Source: an uncultured Bacilli bacterium (GTDB lineage Bacteria > Bacillota_I > Bacilli_A > RF39 > UBA660). From it: a DNA stretch of 10,213 nucleotides. A model generated the notes under the pieces. It did no database searches. It saw only the letters and a list, made by a program, of their open reading frames with translations, and was not told where the DNA came from. A program made the translations under genes and the position numbers. Positions 1-5,518 of the stretch are shown here, piece after piece (the first letter of the stretch is position 1; every line of letters begins with the position of its first letter). Location of the stretch: positions 1-10,213 of the forward strand of contig CAKOOC010000030.1 of NCBI GenBank assembly GCA_934098375.1, in the 5' to 3' direction.

Positions 1-58
1 ATTCAACACTTAATTTGGTTTTTCCAACACCAGTTGGACCGGTTACTACAATAATCAT
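1..58 (-). CDS. miaA: tRNA dimethylallyltransferase MiaA, N-terminal fragment
   Basis: Only the first 19 codons lie in the window; the gene runs off the left edge. The visible peptide starts MIIVVTGPTGVGKTKLSVE, a P-loop (GPTGVGKT) at the very N-terminus. This is the hallmark start of MiaA, which transfers a dimethylallyl group to N6 of A37 in tRNAs reading UNN codons. The ATG at 58-56 overlaps the TGA of the upstream ASCH gene in an ATGA arrangement, so it is probably translationally coupled and the last visible gene of the yqeG operon. miaA near mutL is a widespread arrangement in bacteria, which supports the call. Another small P-loop kinase cannot be excluded from 19 residues. Confidence 0.8.
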   Translation of the reverse strand, partial: MIIVVTGPTGVGKTKLSVE

Positions 59-390
59 ATTAAAACTATCTCAATGGCTAAAACGCCATATTTTAAAATT
101 TCCTCTTTAGAATAATATTTTTCCATGTCGAGATAAGACGCGGTTTCCTCTTCATTATAGCCTAAAGATATAGGGCTAAAATCAGCGTATAATTCTTTAA
201 AACTTGGATATTTTTTTAAACCGACAATTTTAACATTAATTTTTTCTTTGCTTGTACGGTTTTCTAAAATAATTATTTCTCCAACGTGAAGATTTCTTCT
301 TTTAACATCATTTAATCTTAATTCAACAGTTTTAGTGCCTTCTTTGATTTTCATAAAGGCATCATTATCTACATGCATATCATGAATCAT
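55..390 (-). CDS. Small ASCH-domain protein (putative RNA-binding or RNA-related)
   Basis: This is a 111-residue protein made almost entirely of one ASCH (ASC-1 homology) domain. The family signature is visible near the N-terminus: a KEGTKTVELRL stretch (about residues 16-26), then basic residues (KRR) and a GEIIILEN strand like the usual vGD.I.f element. The C-terminal YYSKEEILKYGVLAIEI pattern also recurs in stand-alone bacterial ASCH proteins. The fold is PUA-like and usually linked to RNA; a relative, YqfB, hydrolyses N4-acetylcytidine, but I cannot show that activity here. The ATG at 390-388 overlaps the mutL stop by one base (TAATG), with a weak AAAGGGTGAT ribosome binding site inside mutL. 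It ends in TGA overlapping the miaA start, so it is an operon member. Its function is unknown; position between mutL and a tRNA-modifying enzyme suggests RNA metabolism only by association. Confidence 0.8.
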   Translation of the reverse strand: MIHDMHVDNDAFMKIKEGTKTVELRLNDVKRRNLHVGEIIILENRTSKEKINVKIVGLKKYPSFKELYADFSPISLGYNEEETASYLDMEKYYSKEEILKYGVLAIEIVLI

Positions 391-2153
391 TAGTCCATCA
401 CCCTTTTAAACATCCTTTCTAATTCATACTTTGTAAAGGTAATAATTGTTGGCCTTCCATGAGGACAATTATATGGATTATCACATTTTACTAAATCGTT
501 AAGCAAATTTTCGGCTTGCTCATGGGTTATATTAGTATTTCCTTTAACACTCATTTTGCAAGCACAAGTTTTGGCAATGTGATCTTTAAATTTTACTTTA
601 TCAAATTCTTTGGGGAGAGTTATTACATATTCAATTATTCTTCTTATATTTTCTTCTTCATATCCTGATACTAACCAAGTGGGATGAGATTTAACAATGA
701 TAGTGTTAATACCAAATTCTTCAATATTAAATCCTAAGTCAGTTAAGACATTCATATGCTCCTTAAAGGTTAAATAATCACTAGGACTTAACTCGATACT
801 TATAGGAAATAATAAATCAGTAATAGGGTTTTTCTCTTCCTTTAAGGCTTTGATAATTTTTTCATAATTTATTCTTTCTTGAGCGGCGTGCTGGTCAATT
901 AAATACATAGCTTCATCATTTTGCGCAACAATGTAGGTTCCCATTACTAACCCACAAGGATATAATTCTAATTTTTTAATTTCTTCGTTTTTTTCATCTT
1001 TCGTAAAGTCAAAAGAATTTTGAATGGGTTTAGTTTCTAAAGTTATATCTAAACTATCATTAATCATCATAGGTGCTTCTTCAGGTAAGACAAATTCTTC
1101 TTTATCTCTCATAATAGGTATTTCATTTTGACCATTATTAATGGTTTTTACTTCAACTTTAGGAATTAATAAAGAGTTATATAGAGCATTTTTAATCGTA
1201 TTTAAAACTAAATCCTTTAGGGCATCCATTTTACTAAATTTAATATCTTGTTTAGTAGGATGGATATTAACATCTATTAGTGTAGGGTCGGTTTCTATTT
1301 TTAAAACCACAACCGGAAATTTAATATCTGGTTTATAGGTGTAATAAGCATCATTAATTGTTTTATTTAATTCGTTATTTTTTACTACTCTACCGTTTAC
1401 AATTGTTATCATAAAGTTACGATTTGATTTTAATATAGCGGGTTTACAAACATATCCATGTAAATCATAATCATCATTAGAAGCGTTTATTTCAATCATA
1501 TTTTTACTTACTTCTAGTCCGTATAATTCATGAATAGTCTTAAGTAAATTATTACTTCCTAAAGTGTTTACAATAACATTATTATTATTACTTAAATAAA
1601 AGGAAATATCGGGATATGATAAAGCAAGCCTTTCAATATAATAGGTAACGCCCGATAACTCAGTAGTTTCACTTTTTAGATATTTTAATCTGGCGGGAGT
1701 ATTATAAAATAAATCTTTTACTTTAATAATAGTTCCTCTACTAGCACTGCAGGCTTCTACTGAAGCTATTTTACCACCATTTAAAGTGATATGCGTTCCC
1801 ATGTTTCCATCAGAAGTGGTAAGTTCAATTTTAGAAACTGAAGCAATACTAGGAAGAGCTTCACCACGAAAACCTAAAGTATTTATGAAAAATAAATCTT
1901 CAAGTTTATAAAGTTTACTGGTAGCATGCCTTAGAAAAGCATTTTGAGCATCGTTTTTATCCATACCGGAGCCATCATCAGTTACTTTAATTTCTTTAAA
2001 GCCCGAATCAATTAATTCTACTTTTATATTTTTACTACCAGCATCGATACTGTTTTCAACTAGTTCTTTAACAACATTAGCGATTCTTTCAACAACTTCA
2101 CCAGCGGCTATTTTATTGGATAAGTCTTCGCTCATTATTTTAATTTTACTCAT
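390..2153 (-). CDS. mutL: DNA mismatch repair protein MutL (endonuclease type)
   Basis: This 587-residue MutL is slightly shorter than the roughly 630 of Bacillus. The N-terminal GHKL ATPase is intact: KIAAGEVVER (14-23), KELVENSIDAGS (29-40, catalytic Glu33 and Asn34), DDGSGM (59-64), GFRGEAL (94-100) and the LFYNTPARLKYLK lid region. After a variable linker, the C-terminal domain has the metal-binding endonuclease motif DQHAAQERINYE (420-431), an ACK element near 531-533 and CPHGRP (563-568), so it should nick the daughter strand itself as in MutH-less bacteria. The usual clamp-binding region reads TDLLFPISIELS and lacks the typical Gln. The start is chosen by a GGAGG site five bases before the ATG and by fit to the family N-terminus. 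It overlaps the end of yqeH by 8 nt. No mutS is next to it. Confidence 0.97.
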   Translation of the reverse strand: MSKIKIMSEDLSNKIAAGEVVERIANVVKELVENSIDAGSKNIKVELIDSGFKEIKVTDDGSGMDKNDAQNAFLRHATSKLYKLEDLFFINTLGFRGEALPSIASVSKIELTTSDGNMGTHITLNGGKIASVEACSASRGTIIKVKDLFYNTPARLKYLKSETTELSGVTYYIERLALSYPDISFYLSNNNNVIVNTLGSNNLLKTIHELYGLEVSKNMIEINASNDDYDLHGYVCKPAILKSNRNFMITIVNGRVVKNNELNKTINDAYYTYKPDIKFPVVVLKIETDPTLIDVNIHPTKQDIKFSKMDALKDLVLNTIKNALYNSLLIPKVEVKTINNGQNEIPIMRDKEEFVLPEEAPMMINDSLDITLETKPIQNSFDFTKDEKNEEIKKLELYPCGLVMGTYIVAQNDEAMYLIDQHAAQERINYEKIIKALKEEKNPITDLLFPISIELSPSDYLTFKEHMNVLTDLGFNIEEFGINTIIVKSHPTWLVSGYEEENIRRIIEYVITLPKEFDKVKFKDHIAKTCACKMSVKGNTNITHEQAENLLNDLVKCDNPYNCPHGRPTIITFTKYELERMFKRVMD

Positions 2154-3114
2154 TTAATCCTCCAAAAATACTTGGTCTTTGCTCTAATAAATCACTATGT
2201 AAGTTGTGGAGTTTTATGGTAGTAGCGTTTTTAATATTAATAAAACCAAGTCCCTTAATTATTAAATCGTTGTTGGCAGGTACATCGATACTTTCTTCAA
2301 AAAAGATTTCTTTATAATATTTTTTTATGAGGATATCATTATTTAAATAAATAGTTATATTGGTGTTTTCTGTAAAAAATAAATAAGTACTATCTAACTG
2401 TAAAGTTTCGCCACTTTTCATTTGGAAAGTAATAGGTTTAATATATTTTTTTGAGATATTTAAACTTTTTAACTCAATTGTTTTTAAAATAAAACCGGGG
2501 GTATCAATAATATTTAAATCTTTACTTACATTTATTCTAATAAAATCTAAAGTAGTATTAGGAGTATTACTAGTAGTTACTTTTGATAATGTACTTTTCT
2601 TTTCTTCAAGAATTTTATTAATTAAAGTGCTTTTCCCGGAGTTGGATTCACCAGCAATGATGATTTCATTTATTTTATTTTCACTTAAATAATTTAATAA
2701 ACTTTTAATGCCAATATTACTTACACTACTTATAAATTTAATTTCATCAGCGATTTGATAGTAACTTGTTAAGTAATTTTTAATGTTAGTATATTTTATA
2801 CTTCTAGGTACAATATCGATTTTACTTATAACTAAAATTTTAGGAGATGTTATCTTTTTATAGATTTCGATAATATCAGAACGTACGGTTAAGAAAGGAA
2901 TTAAAAAGATAACTAGTTTATTTTCTTTGTTAATAGTGTTAATTAAGCTAGTGATGCTTTTAGGAGCATTAGTTTCATTATTAATACCGTAATGAATTAA
3001 TCGAAAACATCTTTGACAGTAACTACTATTTTCTTTTTCTTTAGGAATGTATCCTCTTAGAGTAGCATCTTTTGTTTGAAGTTTAGCACCACAACCATAA
3101 CATATTTTATTCAT
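2146..3114 (-). CDS. yqeH: YqeH-like circularly permuted GTPase, divergent
   Basis: A 322-residue protein with an N-terminal four-cysteine zinc finger (C5, C8, C33, C36; CYGCG and YCQRCFRLIHY), then a GTPase domain whose motifs run in permuted order: G4 SKID (97-100), G5-like SSVSN (129-133), P-loop GESNSGKST (155-163) and G3 DTPG (204-207). This zinc finger plus G4-G5-G1-G3 order defines YqeH, a GTPase needed for 30S subunit assembly in Bacillus. It is about 40 residues shorter than Bacillus YqeH and has unusual residues: SKID instead of NKxD, and the family's DIFDFNGS segment replaced by a hydrophobic FLIPFLTVRSD. Guanine recognition may therefore be altered. The ATG follows AAAGGAA and overlaps the yqeG end by 8 nt, as yqeG-yqeH pairing predicts. 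Confidence 0.92.
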   Translation of the reverse strand: MNKICYGCGAKLQTKDATLRGYIPKEKENSSYCQRCFRLIHYGINNETNAPKSITSLINTINKENKLVIFLIPFLTVRSDIIEIYKKITSPKILVISKIDIVPRSIKYTNIKNYLTSYYQIADEIKFISSVSNIGIKSLLNYLSENKINEIIIAGESNSGKSTLINKILEEKKSTLSKVTTSNTPNTTLDFIRINVSKDLNIIDTPGFILKTIELKSLNISKKYIKPITFQMKSGETLQLDSTYLFFTENTNITIYLNNDILIKKYYKEIFFEESIDVPANNDLIIKGLGFINIKNATTIKLHNLHSDLLEQRPSIFGGLNE

Positions 3115-3631
3115 AATAAGTTCCTTTCTTTAGTAATTCTTTTTTTTCTAGTTTTTCATATATAAAAGGCTCAATATAACGATTAATTTTAGTTAAAGCA
3201 TAATCAGTAGTACCAATGGGATTAACTAGAATGCTTAAGAATTCCATTCGGTTAGATCCCCATATATCGGTTAGCAATTGGTCCCCGATAGTAGCAACTT
3301 CAGATGTTTTTAAACGGTATATATTAAGAATTTTTTTATATTTATTCTTTAAAGGTTTTAAAGCAAAGTAAGCAGAGTCTACGCCTAAAATATTTTTAAA
3401 GGGCTCAACTCTTTTTTTAGGACTATTACTTACAATTAGTATTTTAAATCCTAAACTTTTTAAATCTTCAATTAAGTCTTTTAATTTTTTATTAGGTTTT
3501 TTTAAGCTGATAGGCGCTAAGGTATTATCTAAGTCAAATATTAAACATTTTATTCCATTCTTCTTTAATTTTTTATAATCGATATCATATATACTTTTTT
3601 GATAAATATCAGGAACAAATTTACTAAGCAT
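3107..3631 (-). CDS. yqeG: YqeG-family HAD phosphatase
   Basis: A 174-residue HAD-superfamily hydrolase of the YqeG (IIIA) type. Motif I is FDLDNTL (Asp33 nucleophile and Asp35), motif II is VSNS (Ser68), the motif III lysine is in LKPLK (Lys92), and the acidic motif IV is IGDQLLTD (Asp117 and Asp122). Length and start (MLSKFVPDIY) match family members. The physiological substrate is not established; the gene is almost always beside yqeH in Bacillota, as here. It is the first gene of the leftward operon. The ATG at 3631-3629 has an AGGTGA site eight bases upstream and a strong promoter candidate behind it. No catalytic residue appears to be missing. Confidence 0.93.
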   Translation of the reverse strand: MLSKFVPDIYQKSIYDIDYKKLKKNGIKCLIFDLDNTLAPISLKKPNKKLKDLIEDLKSLGFKILIVSNSPKKRVEPFKNILGVDSAYFALKPLKNKYKKILNIYRLKTSEVATIGDQLLTDIWGSNRMEFLSILVNPIGTTDYALTKINRYIEPFIYEKLEKKELLKKGTYYE

Positions 3632-3651
3632 AACTTAAATCACCTAATAAA

Positions 3652-3680
3652 ATTATATCAAATAAAATAAATCATGGAAA
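3652..3680 (-). promoter_or_regulatory. Sigma-A-type promoter of the yqeG-yqeH-mutL-ASCH-miaA operon
   Basis: On the minus strand TTTCCA (3680-3675) and TATAAT (3657-3652) are separated by 17 bases, and the -10 is preceded by TGA, giving an extended -10 (TGnTATAAT). The predicted transcript start near 3645 falls at the edge of the AGGTGA ribosome binding site (3645-3640) of yqeG, so the leader would be very short. It is the best promoter match in the window, but AT-rich spacers yield chance TATAAT hits. Confidence 0.6.
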
Positions 3681-3693
3681 CATATATTTAATT

Positions 3694-3698
3694 AGAGG
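3694..3698 (+). promoter_or_regulatory. Ribosome binding site that fixes the sigK start
   Basis: AGAGG at 3694-3698 lies five bases before the ATG at 3704. A GTG in the same frame at 3698 would lengthen the protein by two residues, but that GTG overlaps the ribosome binding site itself and has no good site upstream. The ATG at 3704 is therefore preferred. Confidence 0.75.
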
Positions 3699-3703
3699 TG
3701 TTT

Positions 3704-4396
3704 ATGTTTTATTTAATTTCTTTAATAAAAAGTTTAATATTTTTTACAGGTTCATATTCAATAAATGTTTTTCCAGATAAGCTTAGTAAAGAGGAAGAAG
3801 AAGAATGTTTGAAAAAATTATATTTGGGTGATAAGGAAGCTAGAAGTAAACTGATAGAGCATAATTTAAGATTAGTTGCTCATATCGTAAAAAAATATGA
3901 AAGCAAAAACTACGATATTGATGATTTAATTAGTATTGGCACAATTGGTTTAGTAAAAGGAATTGATTCTTACAAACAAAATAAAAAAACAAGGCTTACT
4001 ACTTATGCAGCAAGATGTATAGAAAATGAAATTCTGATGTATTTCAGAAGCAATAAAAAACATTTAAATAATGTAAGTTTAAATGATTCAATTGGATTTG
4101 ATAAAGACGGAAACGAGATTAATTTAATTGACGTTATAAAAGCAGATAATGAGGACATTTCAGAAGAGATTAATATGCAAAGTAATATTGATTTACTTTT
4201 AGAATATATTGATTGTTTGTCTTTAAGAGAAAAGGAAATAATTATTAAAAGATATGGTTTATATAATACTAAAGAACAAACTCAAAAAGAAATTGCAAGG
4301 GAATTAAAAATCTCTAGAAGCTATGTTTCACGTATAGAAAAAAGAGCAATGACTAAAATATTAAGGGAGTTTATTAAAAATAAAAAAGCGTTTTAA
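3704..4396 (+). CDS. sigK: RNA polymerase sporulation sigma factor K, pro-form
   Basis: A 230-residue sigma-70-family factor closely matching late mother-cell sigma-K. Region 2 holds IEHNLRLVAHIVKK (51-64), DLISIGTIGLVKGI and TYAARCIENEILMYFR. The linker has the sigma-K-like SLNDSIGFDKDGNEINLIDV, and region 4 ends with KEIARELKISRSYVSRIEKRA (helix-turn-helix). The N-terminus keeps a hydrophobic pro-peptide followed by GSYSINVFP; by alignment to Bacillus pro-sigma-K, cleavage would fall before Tyr18, implying activation by a SpoIVFB-type membrane protease. Sigma-E is less likely because AHIVKK, the linker and SRSYVSRIEKRA are sigma-K-like. The gene is uninterrupted, with no skin-like element. 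It is divergent from yqeG and followed by an XRE gene. No convincing promoter was found; a CATATATT at 3681-3688 resembles a sigma-E -10 but lacks a -35. Confidence 0.93.
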   Translation: MFYLISLIKSLIFFTGSYSINVFPDKLSKEEEEECLKKLYLGDKEARSKLIEHNLRLVAHIVKKYESKNYDIDDLISIGTIGLVKGIDSYKQNKKTRLTTYAARCIENEILMYFRSNKKHLNNVSLNDSIGFDKDGNEINLIDVIKADNEDISEEINMQSNIDLLLEYIDCLSLREKEIIIKRYGLYNTKEQTQKEIARELKISRSYVSRIEKRAMTKILREFIKNKKAF

Positions 4397-4434
4397 TTAC
4401 TTTCTATACGCTGAAATTATGTAGAAAAGTTAAT

Positions 4435-4443
4435 TGATAAAAT
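4435..4443 (+). promoter_or_regulatory. Possible extended -10 box for the XRE gene
   Basis: TGATAAAAT fits TGnTATAAT with one mismatch and lies six bases before the AAGGAG ribosome binding site. No -35 match sits 16-18 bases upstream. This is a weak prediction. Confidence 0.3.
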
Positions 4444-4462
4444 TACCTTAAGGAGTAGTTTT

Positions 4463-4741
4463 ATGAAAGAAAAAGAAGATGTTAATTATATTTATAAATT
4501 AGTTTCTAAAAGAATAAAATTATTTAGAAAGTATAGAGGACTTACTCAAAGTGAGCTTGCACAACTTTCAACATATTCAAATGGTTTTATTGGCAACATA
4601 GAATCTCCGAATACTGAGCAATCATTTTCATTAGGCTTTCTTTATTTTTTATCTAAGAAACTAAATGTTCCAATGGAATTATTTGTAAAAGAAGATATTT
4701 CGAAAGAATTAGAAGAAATGGGTATTGAAATAGACAATTAA
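4463..4741 (+). CDS. Small XRE-family helix-turn-helix regulator
   Basis: A 92-residue protein consisting of one Cro/CI-type DNA-binding domain. The fold begins at IYKLVSKRIKLFRKYRGLTQ, with the helix-turn-helix at about 28-48 (LTQSELAQLSTYSNGFIGNIE), then SFSLGFLYFLSKKLNVPMELF, the usual closing helices, and a short acidic tail. No sensor or second domain is present. The ATG has an AAGGAG site at 4450-4455. It lies 66 bases after sigK on the same strand and could share its transcript, though a TGATAAAAT extended -10-like box at 4435-4443 may give it its own promoter. The target is unknown. A sporulation link rests only on adjacency. It could also be a stray phage-type repressor, but nothing else phage-like is near. 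Confidence 0.85.
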   Translation: MKEKEDVNYIYKLVSKRIKLFRKYRGLTQSELAQLSTYSNGFIGNIESPNTEQSFSLGFLYFLSKKLNVPMELFVKEDISKELEEMGIEIDN

Positions 4742-4760
4742 GTTCTGTTTTTTTTCTCAC

Positions 4761-4781
4761 AAAAAAAGCACATTAGTGCTT
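4761..4781 (-). terminator. Intrinsic terminator of the TasA-like gene
   Basis: Read on the minus strand, AAGCAC, a TAAT loop and GTGCTT form a six-base-pair hairpin followed by seven T residues (4767-4761, the first pairing in the stem). The stem includes the last two bases of the gene's TAA stop. On the plus strand the same hairpin lacks a following T-run, so it is less suited to ending the sigK-XRE transcript. Confidence 0.8.
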
Positions 4782-5424
4782 ATAGAGTATATTCAGCATC
4801 AACAAATATTTTACCTTTAAAATTTTTGTTGATTATGCAAGATGATTCATTGGAGCTAGGACACTGATCAAAATTAGTATTAGAAATCCAAAGCTTTATA
4901 ACATAGTTGTCTGTTGCTGATGGTGCTATAACAATACCGGTTGTTAAAGTGATTGTATTATCGGAAGCGATACTTCCAAATCCCTTTTCATTATCATTGT
5001 AAGTTTTAATTACATTGCCACTAGCATCAACTTTTTCTAAACGCCATCTAAAATCTTCTGTTTTTAATGCATCATCCATTTCTACGATAGAAATTCCGAT
5101 AGAATATTTTAAATTTCTGCCGTTGGTAACATTACTTTTAACAGAAAAGCTACCTTTAGATGCTTTTTCATCTACTTCACTAGGTTCATAGTATTTTCCG
5201 TCATTTATGGGTACTAGGCCGGTAGCATTTATATAGCCATTTTCATCAGGGGTAATTAATTCAAAATCGATTCCTTCTACTACAGTTCCGGTGATGGTAC
5301 TTGGCTCATCGCCAGTGATTTTAGGCAAAAAGTAAGCATAAGCGGTTCCTAAAATTAATGGAACTGCGATGGCAAAAACTATTAATAATTTATAATTTAA
5401 TTCAATCTTTTTTTCATTTTCCAT
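4780..5424 (-). CDS. Exported, N-terminally anchored TasA/camelysin-like surface protein
   Basis: A 214-residue protein with a short charged N-terminus (MENEKK), one hydrophobic segment (about 12-29) and a junction reading GTAYAYFLPKITG. This resembles the ...AYF.. signal region of TasA/camelysin proteins, which SipW-type peptidases process. The remainder is a beta-rich exported domain with G/D/N turns, a tG.i....L.P pattern, a YSIGI core strand, a Y-IKLWIS strand and a closing GKIFVDAEYTL strand. Cys188 and Cys196 could form a disulfide outside the cell. There is no sortase motif and no second membrane segment. It may be a fibre or matrix subunit or a lineage-specific pseudopilin-like protein; the assignment is by pattern only. 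The ATG has no ribosome binding site, TATAAT directly abuts it, and an in-frame TGA lies just upstream, so no earlier start exists. It appears monocistronic, converging on the XRE gene. Confidence 0.75.
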   Translation of the reverse strand: MENEKKIELNYKLLIVFAIAVPLILGTAYAYFLPKITGDEPSTITGTVVEGIDFELITPDENGYINATGLVPINDGKYYEPSEVDEKASKGSFSVKSNVTNGRNLKYSIGISIVEMDDALKTEDFRWRLEKVDASGNVIKTYNDNEKGFGSIASDNTITLTTGIVIAPSATDNYVIKLWISNTNFDQCPSSNESSCIINKNFKGKIFVDAEYTL

Positions 5425-5433
5425 ATTATATCA
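5425..5433 (-). promoter_or_regulatory. Extended -10-like box abutting the TasA-like start codon
   Basis: On the minus strand TGATATAAT ends directly at the ATG. If it were used, transcription would start inside the coding region. A second copy of ATTGATATAA (5469-5460) lies 34 bases upstream and gives TGATATAAA, a more sensible position for transcription of this gene. No good -35 was found for either. Confidence 0.3.
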
Positions 5434-5481
5434 ATTTTTATTTTACTATAAAAATTTTTTTATATCAATCTTTAAATAATT

Positions 5482-5518
5482 AAAAATAAAAATAACTGGA
5501 TGTTTTCTAGTTATTTTT
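5482..5518 (-). terminator. Intrinsic terminator of the tsaB-rimI-tsaD operon
   Basis: AAAAATAACT (minus strand, 5518-5509) pairs perfectly with AGTTATTTTT (5497-5488) across an 11-base loop region that can add two inner pairs, and a further T-run ATTTTT follows. The stem overlaps the tsaD stop codon. The hairpin is AT-rich, so weaker than the other terminators in the window. Confidence 0.65.

Noticed and set aside
1141..1338. Plus-strand open frame inside mutL
   Set aside because: Antisense to conserved MutL coding sequence, low-complexity hydrophobic product, no ribosome binding site or family match.
3653..3688. Sigma-E-type promoter for sigK (TTATAT at 3653-3658 with CATATATT at 3681-3688)
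   Set aside because: The spacing is about 21 bases, well over the usual 13-15, and a start from this -10 would fall inside the ribosome binding site. Only the -10 half resembles the consensus.
3698..3703. GTG start for sigK two codons upstream of the ATG
   Set aside because: The GTG overlaps the AGAGG ribosome binding site that serves the ATG at 3704, and no other site lies before it.
4387..4412. AGCGT/ACGCT inverted repeat at the sigK 3' end
   Set aside because: Only five base pairs with a 16-base loop and no T-run; not a convincing terminator.
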